A stretch of DNA of 64,000 nt from DATJGR01 sp963780795 (lineage in GTDB: Bacteria > Pseudomonadota > Gammaproteobacteria > Pseudomonadales > Azotimanducaceae). The DNA lies in assembly GCA_963780795.1 (NCBI GenBank), contig CAWADH010000005.1, positions 310,001-374,000 on the forward strand. Direction: 5' to 3'. The position numbers and the translations under genes are program-made. Under the pieces are notes generated by a model. That model did no database searches. It was not told the DNA's origin and saw only the letters and a list, made by a program, of their open reading frames with translations. This document shows positions 43,857 to 51,907 of this stretch, piece by piece. Within the stretch, counting starts at the first letter, position 1. The number at the start of each line of letters is the position of its first letter.

Positions 43857-44456
43857 ATGGCCATTTCGACGATTCTCTACACGACACATCCCAGTCCGCT
43901 CGGCGAGTTGCTGTTGATCGGCAACGGCGAATCGTTGACCGGCTTGTACATGCAGACGCAGAAATACGCGCGCGCGGTGCAGGACGGATGGAAGCACGAC
44001 GCGAAACCCTTCCGCGCCGTTGCGGCACAGCTCGACGCCTACTTCGCCGGCGAACTACGCACCTTTGACCTCCCGTTGGCGCTTCGCGGTACCGACTTCC
44101 AGCGCACCGTCTGGCGCGCGCTGCGGGAAGTGGAGTTCGGCACCACGACGACGTACGGCGAACTGGCACGGCGTATCGGTTCGCCAAACGCGCCGCGCGC
44201 CGTCGGGCTCGCGAACGGCCACAATCCGATCGGCATCATCGTGCCGTGCCATCGCATCATCGGCGCAAACGGCAGCCTCACCGGTTACGGCGGCGGCATC
44301 GAGCGCAAGCGCTGGCTGCTCGCACATGAAGCGCGATGGAGTTCTGGCTTGGCGCCTGCGGTCATTGACGTTCGCGCCAGTTCCCGCGGGTCAGCTCGTA
44401 ATGATTCCGCTCGAGCGACGGTTCGTAGCGGACGAGCTCGAAGCCGCACTTCGTAA
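43857..44456 (+). CDS. ogt: Methylated-DNA-[protein]-cysteine S-methyltransferase
   Basis: Suicide O6-methylguanine repair protein of 199 residues with the active-site IVPCHRII, the Asn hinge region (GLANGHNP), FQRTVWRALREVEFGTTTTYGELAR helix and GYGGGIERKRWLLAHE. The family ends about here; this protein has roughly 30 further residues, Ser/Arg/Ala-rich, read antisense to the 3' end of the GNAT gene (95-nt overlap), so the native stop seems to have been lost. It is coupled to the Ada-AlkA gene and forms the adaptive-response operon. Confidence 0.93.
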   Translation: MAISTILYTTHPSPLGELLLIGNGESLTGLYMQTQKYARAVQDGWKHDAKPFRAVAAQLDAYFAGELRTFDLPLALRGTDFQRTVWRALREVEFGTTTTYGELARRIGSPNAPRAVGLANGHNPIGIIVPCHRIIGANGSLTGYGGGIERKRWLLAHEARWSSGLAPAVIDVRASSRGSARNDSARATVRSGRARSRTS

Positions 44457-44877
44457 GCACGTGCGCCGAGCCGACATTTTCGGGCCGCGCAAAGGCGCCG
44501 ATCGTCGGCAGGTTCAAACGCAGGAATGCGACTGCGAGCGACGCGCGCACCAGTTCCGTTGCGAGTCCGACACGCTGATAGCCGGAGTGAATGAAGTAGC
44601 TCACTTCCGGTCCCCAGTCGCGCACGTTCGGATCGACGTTGAGCCCGCCCCACCCGACGACGCGCCGATCCGCACGATGCACCATCGTCCACGGCGCAAA
44701 GCCCACGTCCGCTTCCGCATCGACGTACTGTTGCAGCCACGCCGCGCACGCGGCGCGCGATTCGGACCAATGCGTGAACCGCATGTAGTCGCGATCGCCT
44801 TGAATGGCATACAACGCATCGACGTCGTGCGCGTCGAATGCGCGCAACGTCAGCCGTTCCGTTTCGCAGGCATCCAT
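44362..44877 (-). CDS. GNAT N-acetyltransferase (RimJ/RimL-like)
   Basis: Acetyltransferase of 171 residues of the RimJ/RimL group: ETERLTLRAFDAHDVDALYAI at the start, VGWGGLNVDPNVRDWGPEVSYFIHSGYQRVGLATELVRASL (acetyl-CoA loop QRVGLA), and GAFARPENVGSAHVLTKCGFELV. Targets could be a ribosomal protein or a small amine; the window contains several such enzymes. It lies 3 bp after the double-HTH protein on the same strand. Its 3' end overlaps the extended ogt. Confidence 0.88.
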   Translation of the reverse strand: MDACETERLTLRAFDAHDVDALYAIQGDRDYMRFTHWSESRAACAAWLQQYVDAEADVGFAPWTMVHRADRRVVGWGGLNVDPNVRDWGPEVSYFIHSGYQRVGLATELVRASLAVAFLRLNLPTIGAFARPENVGSAHVLTKCGFELVRYEPSLERNHYELTRGNWRERQ

Positions 44878-44880
44878 CGG

Positions 44881-45402
44881 TCACCAGTCGCTCGCGCGCA
44901 TGAAGGCCGCCGCGGGCAGTCCCACCCAGCGAACCGCACGCATCACCTGCGGAAATGCGACCCGGCCGCCTTTCGCGAGACGCTTGAGCGTTGCCGCGTT
45001 CTCACCGCCGATCTCGGCGGCGACCTGCGTCCAGGTCAGCGCATGCTCCATCCGACGCGCGTCGAGCGCCGCGTGCAACGCCGTCGCGTCGAAACGCAGG
45101 ATCTGCCGTGGATCGAGTTTGAGCGGCGTCGCATCGGTCGGCGTCCCATCGGCGAGACCCGGCACGAAGCTTTCCGCGGTTCGCCCGAGCCATTGCAGCA
45201 TCTGCAGTACCCCATCGGCTTCGACGAAGCTCTTCGCGCCCAGCCTGCTCACCGTCGAGGTGCTCAGTGGTCGTGCCCGACTGTCCCCGAACTGAGCGTT
45301 GATTTCGCGCGTGAGTCCTTCCCAGCTCAAACCGCGCGCCTTGCGTTGCGCGTCGAGCGCCGCGTGAAGCGCCGCAATAGAAAAATCAGGTGATTGGTTC
45401 AC
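44881..45402 (-). CDS. Protein with two tandem XRE-like helix-turn-helix units
   Basis: Hypothetical DNA-binding-type protein of 173 residues. Two copies of the same unit are visible: ALHAALDAQRKARGLSWEGL (about 10-29) and ALHAALDARRMEHALTWTQV (about 107-126). Each is followed by a recognition-helix-like part (STSTVSRLG; NAATLKRLA) and a hydrophobic segment (VLQMLQWLG; VMRAVRWVG). An intragenic duplication is the simplest explanation. It precedes the RimJ-like GNAT gene, which it might control. Confidence 0.7.
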   Translation of the reverse strand: MNQSPDFSIAALHAALDAQRKARGLSWEGLTREINAQFGDSRARPLSTSTVSRLGAKSFVEADGVLQMLQWLGRTAESFVPGLADGTPTDATPLKLDPRQILRFDATALHAALDARRMEHALTWTQVAAEIGGENAATLKRLAKGGRVAFPQVMRAVRWVGLPAAAFMRASDW

Positions 45403-45545
45403 TCGTGATCACTCGACCTGTCCTGCAGAAGCGTATTCTTCGGCGAGTTGCCGCAATCGGCGCTGGGTATGATTCGCGGTTCGAGCGTTCCTCGCCTGGA
45501 TGCCATGTTGATGCGCTTCTCAACGACGCATCGAGAGTATCGCGC

Positions 45546-46157
45546 GTGAAGCCCACTGTCCGTCCACTCACGCCCGACCTGTGGCCGGTGCTCGAAGACC
45601 TGTTCGCCGACAGCGCCGTGTGCAGCAGATGCTGGTGCATGTACTGGCGCACCGGCAACGCGTATCGAAAGCAGCCGGCGCGCGACAACCGGAACGCGTT
45701 TCGTGCCGTCGTCGAGCGCGGTCCGCCGCCGGGCCTGCTCGCATTCGATGGCGCGCTCGCCATCGGCTGGTGTCAGGTGACGCCGCGCGATGCGCTGCCG
45801 TGGCTCGAACGTCCGTGGCGGATGCGGCGCGTGGACGATGCGCCGGTGTGGTCGATCTCGTGCTTCTACGTGCGCAAGGGTTACCGCCGGCAAGGCATCA
45901 CCTCCCTGCTGATCGATGCAGCGCTGCAGGCGGCAAAGCGCGCACGTGCACCTGCCCTCGAGGCCTATCCGCTCGATCGCGAGCTGTCGCCGAGCGCGAC
46001 GTCCACCGGCGTCGTCTCGACCTTCGCGCGCGCCGGATTCAGGGTGGTGGCGCGCCACGCACCCGAACGCCCGATCATGCGCTACGACTTGAAGCCGAAT
46101 AAGTCACGGACGGTGCCTGGCACCGTCCGTGACTTATTGCCGAGAGCGCGACGCTGA
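45546..46157 (+). CDS. GNAT N-acetyltransferase with palindrome-derived C-terminus
   Basis: Acetyltransferase of 203 residues. Conserved parts are SAVCSRCWCMYWRTG near the N-terminus, PVWSISCFYVRKGYRRQGITSLLIDAAL (acetyl-CoA loop) and GVVSTFARAGFRVVARHAPERPIMRYDL, where the family normally ends. The last 19 residues (KPNKSRTVPGTVRDLLPRARR) are encoded by the 41-bp palindrome and bases after it, so an inserted repeat has replaced the original stop. The start is taken as GTG at 45546, just before VRPLTPDLWP. Its two CxxC-like Cys pairs are typical of this subgroup. Confidence 0.85.
   Translation: MKPTVRPLTPDLWPVLEDLFADSAVCSRCWCMYWRTGNAYRKQPARDNRNAFRAVVERGPPPGLLAFDGALAIGWCQVTPRDALPWLERPWRMRRVDDAPVWSISCFYVRKGYRRQGITSLLIDAALQAAKRARAPALEAYPLDRELSPSATSTGVVSTFARAGFRVVARHAPERPIMRYDLKPNKSRTVPGTVRDLLPRARR
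46098..46138. repeat. Perfect 20-bp-arm palindrome (REP/MITE-like)
   Basis: Left arm 46098-46117 begins AATAAGTCACGG and ends GGTGCC; the right arm 46119-46138 is its exact complement, with one T (46118) between. The core GGTGCC-T-GGCACC resembles REP-type hairpins scattered in many proteobacterial genomes and linked to Y1 transposases. It spans the 3' end of the GNAT gene and reads the same peptide (NKSRTVPGTVRDL) on either strand. It could also act as a bidirectional terminator between the convergent genes, although no U-tract follows. Confidence 0.85.
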
Positions 46158-46164
46158 GCTGAAG

Positions 46165-46575
46165 CTACTGCCGCGTCAGCGCGATCACCGGAATCTTGCG
46201 CGTCGTCTTCTTCTCGTATTCCGCAAACGCCGGCATCGCCTGCGCCATTTTCGTGTAGAGCTTCGCACGCTCGGGCTCGCCGACCACTTCCGCGCGCGCC
46301 TTGAATCGCTCCTTGCCCACTTCCACTTCGACGACCGGATTCGCGATGAGGTTGTGATACCACGGCGGGTTGGAATCCGCGCCGGCATACGACGCGATGA
46401 TGACGTGGCGTCCGCCGTCAGCGACATACGCGAGCGGATTCACCCGCGTCTTGCCCGTCTTCGCGCCCTTGGTCGTCAGCAGCAACAGCGGCGCGCCCTT
46501 GAACTGCCCGCCCACGTTGCCGCCATTGGCGCGGAATTCCGCGATGATTGCCTTGTTCAGTTCCTGAATGTCCAC
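46165..46575 (-). CDS. Deazaflavin-dependent nitroreductase-family protein (Ddn-like)
   Basis: Protein of 136 residues with the split-barrel pattern of F420-dependent Ddn/FDOR enzymes: APLLLLTTKGAKTGKTRVNPLAYV, VIIASYAGADSNPPWYHNLIANPVVEVEVG and the helix YTKMAQAMPAFAEYEKKTTR. In mycobacteria these reduce quinones and nitroimidazoles with F420H2. No F420-biosynthesis gene is seen in the window, so cofactor use here is uncertain. Last gene of the long minus-strand run. Confidence 0.88.
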   Translation of the reverse strand: MDIQELNKAIIAEFRANGGNVGGQFKGAPLLLLTTKGAKTGKTRVNPLAYVADGGRHVIIASYAGADSNPPWYHNLIANPVVEVEVGKERFKARAEVVGEPERAKLYTKMAQAMPAFAEYEKKTTRKIPVIALTRQ

Positions 46576-46614
46576 TTCGATCTCTCCTCGATGCGATGTT
46601 GAGTAAGCCGCTGT

Positions 46615-46992
46615 TCAGAGCGGCCGCAGCTGGTCGGCCACGCTGCGGGTTTTGGCAGTGACGACGTCACCTGTGTGCCGCGTCGACTTGCGCTCCACCA
46701 GCAGCACGTGACATTCCTGCACCGCGACGGGGTTGTGCAGAACGCCTTTCGGAACGACGAACAGCTCGCCTTCGTCGAGTTCCACCGCGCCATTTTCCAT
46801 CTCGATGCGCAGATGTCCTTTCAATACTAAGAACAACTCGTCTTCGTCGGCATGGCTGTGCCAAGCCAGCGTACCGTGCACCTTCGCCACCTTGATGTAA
46901 GCGTCATCGACCTCGCCGACGACCCGCGGCGACCACAATTCGGTGAGCGCGGCAGCCATGCGCGCCGGTGATACCGCAGCAGGATCAGTCAC
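46615..46992 (-). CDS. Cupin domain protein
   Basis: Single cupin of 125 residues with metal ligands in WHSHADEDELFLVLKG (His-x-His-x4-Glu) and the second His in VPKGVLHNPVA, ending in STRHTGDVVT. Proteins of this type are common and mostly uncharacterised; some are sugar-acid isomerase-like or sensor domains. The start is GTG at 46992 overlapping the GST stop by 8 nt; an internal ATG (46959) is possible. Confidence 0.85.
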   Translation of the reverse strand: MTDPAAVSPARMAAALTELWSPRVVGEVDDAYIKVAKVHGTLAWHSHADEDELFLVLKGHLRIEMENGAVELDEGELFVVPKGVLHNPVAVQECHVLLVERKSTRHTGDVVTAKTRSVADQLRPL

Positions 46993-47638
46993 GGTCCGGC
47001 GCTCCGGGTGGGAAGTTCACACGGTAAGGTCGCGCTTCGTCCACTGCGCGCGCGAACGACGGTCGCGCCAGCAGGCGCCGCCGGTACGCGCGCAGGTGCG
47101 GCGAAGACGCGTCGATCGGATGCACCCAGTCGGCGTAGAACAGCGCCGGCGCGGCGGCGCAGTCCGCCAGGCTGAACGCGTCGCCCGCCGCCCATTCGCG
47201 CCCCTTCATGATGTCGTTTAGCCACCGGTATGCGGTGTCGAGCAATGCACGTGCTTCGGCAACGCCCGGCGCATGGCGCTGCTCGGGCGGGCGTATCGTG
47301 TCGAATACGATCGCCTGCATTGGCGTCATCACATAGTTGTCGCTGATGCGGTCCATCGTCCTCACTTCGAGCGCCGCGCGTGGATCGGCAGGAACCAATC
47401 GCACGCGTCCCGGGTGATAGAGGTCGAGATACTCAACGATGATGCTCGCCTCCACCACCGTCCTCTCGCCGTCCACGAGCACCGGCATCTTCTTCAGCGG
47501 CCACGCCGCGGCATGTTCTGCCACCGCTTGCGGATCGTCGGGCCCGAGCAGGCGGAATTCGAACGGCGTCGCGTTCTCGTACAGCGCGATGAGCACTTTC
47601 TGGCAATACGACGAAAACGGATGGGCGTACAGCTTCAT
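46985..47638 (-). CDS. Glutathione S-transferase family protein
   Basis: GST of 217 residues: KLYAHPFSSYCQKVLIALYENATPFEF (Ser/Cys active-site helix start), LKKMPVLVDGERTVVEASIIVEYL (cis-Pro and Glu-Ala-Ser glutathione site) and the C-terminal NDIMKGREWAAGDAFSLADCAAAPALFYADW helix N-cap. It is the zeta/beta-type stand-alone enzyme, substrate unknown. Its ATG overlaps the GNAT stop by 4 nt. Confidence 0.9.
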   Translation of the reverse strand: MKLYAHPFSSYCQKVLIALYENATPFEFRLLGPDDPQAVAEHAAAWPLKKMPVLVDGERTVVEASIIVEYLDLYHPGRVRLVPADPRAALEVRTMDRISDNYVMTPMQAIVFDTIRPPEQRHAPGVAEARALLDTAYRWLNDIMKGREWAAGDAFSLADCAAAPALFYADWVHPIDASSPHLRAYRRRLLARPSFARAVDEARPYRVNFPPGAPDRD

Positions 47639-48099
47639 GACTTCGCTCCGAGAGACTTCGAATAGAGCACCTGTGTGCGCGCGGCCTCGACGCGCACTCC
47701 GCACACAGAGAACCCATGACGCAGATTCACCTGCGCCATCGCCGTGTTCTCCTGATTCGCCGACGTTTCGACAACCGTGTAGCCGCGCGCCGCAATCCAC
47801 TCGTGCTGGCGTTGCATCAATGCGGAGGCGATGCCGCGCCGCCGGAACGCCGGATCGATGCCGCCGAGCCAGCTGTAGTATTTGCGCTGGCTCATGGCAT
47901 AGCCCACCTTGAATCCGACGATCCTGTTTGAAGTAACGGCCAGGAACGCACTGACGTCCGGCATGCAGGACATCCGCCAACTGACATATTGAGGCGCGAC
48001 GGTACTGAACACGCCGGCATTCAGCGTCTCCAGTTCCTCGACGACAGCGCGGGCGAACGGCGGCAGATCCAGTCGATAAGTGATGTCCGCACCGCTCAT
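47635..48099 (-). CDS. GNAT N-acetyltransferase
   Basis: Acetyltransferase of 154 residues. The core is KYYSWLGGIDPAFRRRGIASALMQRQHEWIAARGYTVVETSANQEN, with the acetyl-CoA loop RRRGIA, and MAQVNLRHGFSVCG toward the end. Substrate unknown. It overlaps both neighbours by 4 nt (ATGA junctions), so it is embedded in the operon. Confidence 0.88.
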   Translation of the reverse strand: MSGADITYRLDLPPFARAVVEELETLNAGVFSTVAPQYVSWRMSCMPDVSAFLAVTSNRIVGFKVGYAMSQRKYYSWLGGIDPAFRRRGIASALMQRQHEWIAARGYTVVETSANQENTAMAQVNLRHGFSVCGVRVEAARTQVLYSKSLGAKS

Positions 48100-48743
48100 T
48101 GCTTCTGCACGCTCACGATCGATTCGGCGCCGCGTTTCGGATTCGTCGGACGATCCTGAAACAGATAGGCAAAGTACGTCTTGTTGCGGCTGTTATAGCC
48201 CCACTGCGAATGCAGCAAAGAGCCGTCGGGCTGCTGCACCGGACGCATGTCGAACACCATCGTCATCGCCCCGCCTTGATCGCGCTTGATCTGTTCGGCG
48301 CGTTCTTCCGCGGTTCCCAAGGTCTGTGCAATGAGCAGTTTCAGCACGGAGTGGTCGAGCCGGGTCACGGCATTGCCTTCCTTGAGGTCTACTCCATCGA
48401 TGGTGGCCCCGCCGAGGCTCTTCTCGAAGTAGTCGAAGATGCGCAGCACGCCATTGCCTGCCGCTTCGAAGTTGTCGCCTTCGTACTCCGTTACCTGGAT
48501 GTAGCTCAGTCCGCCGTCGTCGAACATGAAGGTGAGCTTCCGGGTCTCGCCGAGGAAGGTGCCGTTCGGCGTCTCGAGACCGTGTTTCGCCGCCACCGTC
48601 GCATAAGGCTGATAGCGGGCGAACGCCGTCACCTGATCCTTGGACATGCCGAGCCGCCACGGGCCGATCGCGAACTCGTCCGCCGCCGCCCCGGCCGTCG
48701 ACAGAATCGCGATGATCGCCAGCGCGAGCGTGACCGTTCTCAT
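48096..48743 (-). CDS. Secreted hypothetical protein (215 aa)
   Basis: Predicted periplasmic protein with a signal peptide (TVTLALAIIAILSTAGAAAD) and a mature domain starting FAIGPWRLGMSKDQVTAF, a pattern seen in small exported proteins that sense or bind in the periplasm. Later FEKSLGGATIDGVDLKEGN and QWGYNSRNKTYFAYLFQDRPTNPKRGAESIVSV follow. No catalytic motif is recognised. The ATG at 48743 gives the signal peptide; a longer frame to 48812 has none. Confidence 0.75.
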   Translation of the reverse strand: MRTVTLALAIIAILSTAGAAADEFAIGPWRLGMSKDQVTAFARYQPYATVAAKHGLETPNGTFLGETRKLTFMFDDGGLSYIQVTEYEGDNFEAAGNGVLRIFDYFEKSLGGATIDGVDLKEGNAVTRLDHSVLKLLIAQTLGTAEERAEQIKRDQGGAMTMVFDMRPVQQPDGSLLHSQWGYNSRNKTYFAYLFQDRPTNPKRGAESIVSVQKQ

Positions 48744-48789
48744 CGAGCGTCCTTCGGTTTCGAAGCAGCGAAAATACACGAGGCGGCGT

Positions 48790-49572
48790 CTATCCGGGGG
48801 CCCGATTCGCACTCAAGCGCAGACGCAGGCGCGAGCCGGCCTGCACGGCGGCGGCGGACAGCAGCGCAATCATGAACGCGGCACCGATGCCGAACGTCGG
48901 CAACGTCAGCGCCAGCGCGAGGCAGAACGTCGCGAACGCATAGAAGCCGAGCACCATGCCGCGCAGCAGATCGACCGCGAATCGGGCCCCCGAATGACGG
49001 TGCGAAAATGCGACCAGCACCGACGCCATTACCGGGAACATCGCGAACATGCCGCTCAATTGCGGACCGAGCGCCGCCGAAAAGCGGGTGACGAGGAACA
49101 CCAGAATGGCGCCCGCGATCATGCGCAGATAGATGTCGCTGCCGCGCGCCGAGTTCGTCGGCGCAGCGGGATCGAGCCTCGGAAACAGGCGCGGCGCAAT
49201 CCACAGTGCCGCGTATACCGATGGCGCCGCGATCCAGACTGGAGGCGGAACCAGACTCAACGCGGCGACCGCGGCGAAGTAGACCGTGAACGCGACCGCG
49301 AGACAGATCGCCCATCCGAAACGCGTCGCGGCCCACGCATAACCAATGGCGAATACCAGAATCGCGAGCACCGCCGACAGCGTGCCGACCGCGGCGCGCG
49401 CGACGAACGCCGCGCCCTGATCGAGCGCGATGAAGTACAGAATCGGGCCGGATACGATCGGAAATGCGGACAACCAGCCCGCCACCGTCGCACCCCAGCG
49501 ACGGCCTGCCAGCGTGACCGCGCCGATCAGCGCCGGCACCAGCGCCAGCTTCAACGCCAGAATGAAGCTCAT
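48790..49572 (-). CDS. Hypothetical multi-pass membrane protein (260 aa)
   Basis: Integral membrane protein with about eight hydrophobic helices, arranged as two similar halves (FILALKLALVPALIGAVTLAGRRWG and IYLRMIAGAILVFLVTRFSAALG each open a half, and both contain a Phe-Pro-(I/V) near the second helix: LSAFPIVSGPIL, FAMFPVMASVLV). The duplicated FP motif suggests an inverted-repeat transporter. Family not recognised; no signal peptide cleavage site. Confidence 0.75.
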   Translation of the reverse strand: MSFILALKLALVPALIGAVTLAGRRWGATVAGWLSAFPIVSGPILYFIALDQGAAFVARAAVGTLSAVLAILVFAIGYAWAATRFGWAICLAVAFTVYFAAVAALSLVPPPVWIAAPSVYAALWIAPRLFPRLDPAAPTNSARGSDIYLRMIAGAILVFLVTRFSAALGPQLSGMFAMFPVMASVLVAFSHRHSGARFAVDLLRGMVLGFYAFATFCLALALTLPTFGIGAAFMIALLSAAAVQAGSRLRLRLSANRAPG

Positions 49573-49582
49573 CGCCGGCCCA

Positions 49583-50398
49583 TCACGCCGTTATCGCGAC
49601 GACGTGCGCCTGTATCCGGCCATCGACCGCGCCACCGCCGAATCGTTGGGCGATCGCCTCGGCCGCCGCGTCGGTTGCCTCGCCGAGCCGCGAAGCATCG
49701 CGCGCCTCGACTTCGTTGCGCAGCGGCGTGCCCTGGCAATACGCGACCGCTGGAACGCGAGACGACGGTGCGCGACTGCGCGCGCTCACCGTGTCGAAGC
49801 ACGGCGCGTTGCCGAAACCGGCGCGCGACAGATCGCGCGCGATGGTCCGCGCATCATGATAACCGTGCGGCGTGCGCGCCATGAATCGCGGCGGATCGTC
49901 CGGGAACACCGCTTCGAGCGCATTCGTCACAGTATCGGCGAATTCGTTCTCTTCGATGCGATCCCACACGTTGAACAGGAATGTGCCGCCCGGCCGCAGC
50001 ACGCGACGCGCTTCTGAGAACGCTTTTGCTTTGTCGGGAAAGAACATCACGCTGAATTGGCACACCACCACGTCGAATGCGGCATCGGCAAACGGCAGAT
50101 TCAGCGCGTCGGCGCGCTGCCACCGCACCGCGCGCTGCATGTCGAGCGAAGCCGCCACGTCGAGCATCGGCTGATTCAGGTCGGTTGCGACGATCGCGAC
50201 GTCATCGGGCAGGCTCGCGGCCAGCCGGCGCGTCACCACACCGGTACCCGCGGCGACTTCCAGCACGCGCTTCGGCGCAGCCGACGCCACCCGCTTCGCC
50301 AGATCCGCTGCGTAAGGTTCGAATATCAGCGGCACCAGAAACCGTTCGTATATCTGCGGGATCGAGCCGACGAACCCACTGTCGCCCGTCTGCGTCAT
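49583..50398 (-). CDS. Class I SAM-dependent methyltransferase (UbiE-like)
   Basis: Methyltransferase of 271 residues: VLEVAAGTGVVTRRLA (motif I), VATDLNQPMLDVA (motif II), ADALNLPFADAAFDVVVCQFSVMFFPD (motif IV) and RRVLRPGGTFLFNVWD (motif post-II). This layout is shared by UbiE/COQ5 and small-molecule methyltransferases; the substrate is not readable. It overlaps the TPR gene upstream by 4 nt. Confidence 0.9.
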   Translation of the reverse strand: MTQTGDSGFVGSIPQIYERFLVPLIFEPYAADLAKRVASAAPKRVLEVAAGTGVVTRRLAASLPDDVAIVATDLNQPMLDVAASLDMQRAVRWQRADALNLPFADAAFDVVVCQFSVMFFPDKAKAFSEARRVLRPGGTFLFNVWDRIEENEFADTVTNALEAVFPDDPPRFMARTPHGYHDARTIARDLSRAGFGNAPCFDTVSARSRAPSSRVPAVAYCQGTPLRNEVEARDASRLGEATDAAAEAIAQRFGGGAVDGRIQAHVVAITA

Positions 50399-51210
50399 TC
50401 CGCCGCCGCCCGCCTTCGATTGGTGTAGAACTCTGCGCGTTCAAGGTTTCCCGCTTCGCGATACAACGTTTCCAGTTCCTCGAACACATACGGATCGGGG
50501 TCGCCCGCTGCATCGCCTTCGCGTTCGAGCCTCAGCTGAATCGTCAGCGCTTCGTCGTTGCGCTTCATTGCGCGGAGCGTCCACGCCACCATCCAATACG
50601 ACACGCGCGTGGCGCTCGCGTCGGCCCCGCGCTCGCGGAGCGTCACCGCTGCGTTGAACTGTTGGAGCGCCTCATCGTAGCGGCCGAGCTGATGCAGCGC
50701 ATAGCCGACGTTGTTGCGGATCGACGCTTCCCACTTCTTCGCGTCTGCCTGCGTAGACGCTTCCACCACCGAGAGCGCTTCCTGCGCCCATTTGAGCTGG
50801 TCGGCTGGCGACGTGTCGACGAAACCGAGCATGTGGATCGCGTCGATCGCGAGGCCGTCGAGATGCGCCGCTTGCGCGGTGCGCAGCGCTTCGTTGTACG
50901 CCGCGCGCGCCCGCTCCTTCGCATCGTCGGTCAGCAGCTCCGGCGCGTGTGTGGCCGACGCATAGGTGCGGCCGAGTTCGAGCTGATATCTGACGCGCGC
51001 TTCGGCGCCGGCTGTGGCGATGCTCGGCTCGATGTTCTTCAGCAGCTCGCGCGCGGTCGTGAAGTCTTTGCGGATGCCGAACGTTCGCGCGAGCTGCGTC
51101 TGGAGAATCAGCGCGTCGTCGCCGACCGCGCCTTGCAGCGCGGAGCGGAATCGCTGCTCGCTGACCTCGGGGTGTTTGAAGTCCCACATCGGCGCAACGT
51201 CAATCGGCAT
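50395..51210 (-). CDS. TPR-repeat protein (271 aa)
   Basis: Soluble helical protein without signal peptide, built from tetratricopeptide-like repeats: DDALILQTQLARTFGIRKDFTTARELL, RVRYQLELGRTYASA, SIRNNVGYALHQLGRYDEALQQFNAAVTL and YFEELETLYREAGNLERAEFY-type helices. It would act as a protein-interaction scaffold. Its partners could be the racemase or methyltransferase beside it; no direct evidence. Confidence 0.75.
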   Translation of the reverse strand: MPIDVAPMWDFKHPEVSEQRFRSALQGAVGDDALILQTQLARTFGIRKDFTTARELLKNIEPSIATAGAEARVRYQLELGRTYASATHAPELLTDDAKERARAAYNEALRTAQAAHLDGLAIDAIHMLGFVDTSPADQLKWAQEALSVVEASTQADAKKWEASIRNNVGYALHQLGRYDEALQQFNAAVTLRERGADASATRVSYWMVAWTLRAMKRNDEALTIQLRLEREGDAAGDPDPYVFEELETLYREAGNLERAEFYTNRRRAAAE

Positions 51211-51907
51211 CGCGACCCTCCAATGACGCGCGGCGCACCGCCGCTGCCGCGAGCAGACGCGTCGAGTCGAGCGTGGGCAGCGGCGAATTCGCGTCGTTCA
51301 GGATCAACGGAATCTCGGTGCAACCGAGAATGACCGCATCGCATCCGTCGCGCTTCATGCGCGAGAAGACCTGCTGGAAATACGCGATCCCTTCGGGCGC
51401 GAACACGCCGAACACCAGTTCGTCCATGATGATGCGATGTATTTCGGCGCGTTCGGCGGCGCTCGGTCGAACGCATTCGAGCCGCCGCCGGCTCAACATC
51501 TGCGGATACACGTCACTCTCCACCAGCCAGCGCGTGCCGGTGAGCCCGAGCCGCTCGAAGCCACGCTCGGCCGCCTCCGCCGCCACCACCTCGGCGATGT
51601 GCAGCCAGGGCTTCGGCGAGCGCGCCACCACGTATTCGAACGCCCGGTGGACGGTGTTGTCGGGGCAGATCAGAAAATCGGCGCCGATCGCTGCCAGCTT
51701 CGCGGCTGACGACAGCATCAGGTCGCCGACGCCGTGCATGTCATTTCGGTCGAGACAATCCACGTAGTCGGCGAACGAGAGCGAGTGCAGCGACACTTCC
51801 GGATGCGCGCGCGAGCCGGACATACGCGCGCCTTCGGCGCAGATCGTGCGATAACACAGCGCCGCTCCCTCGGCCGAACACGCCACGATGCCGATGTGCT
51901 GCGTCAT
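51200..51907 (-). CDS. Aspartate/glutamate racemase family protein
   Basis: Cofactor-independent racemase-fold enzyme of 235 residues with both catalytic cysteines: VACSAEGAALCYRTI (first) and DAVILGCTEIPLILND (second). IGADFLICPDNTVHRAFEYV lies in between and binds substrate. Members racemise aspartate, glutamate or hydantoins, or act as maleate isomerases. It overlaps the TPR gene by 11 nt and the MOSC gene by 4 nt. Confidence 0.9.
   Translation of the reverse strand: MTQHIGIVACSAEGAALCYRTICAEGARMSGSRAHPEVSLHSLSFADYVDCLDRNDMHGVGDLMLSSAAKLAAIGADFLICPDNTVHRAFEYVVARSPKPWLHIAEVVAAEAAERGFERLGLTGTRWLVESDVYPQMLSRRRLECVRPSAAERAEIHRIIMDELVFGVFAPEGIAYFQQVFSRMKRDGCDAVILGCTEIPLILNDANSPLPTLDSTRLLAAAAVRRASLEGRDAD

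Noticed and set aside
46082..46363. Minus-strand frame ending in NKSRTVPGTVRDLFGFKS
   Set aside because: Lies inside the Ddn-like gene in another frame; the shared peptide arises only because the palindrome reads alike on both strands.
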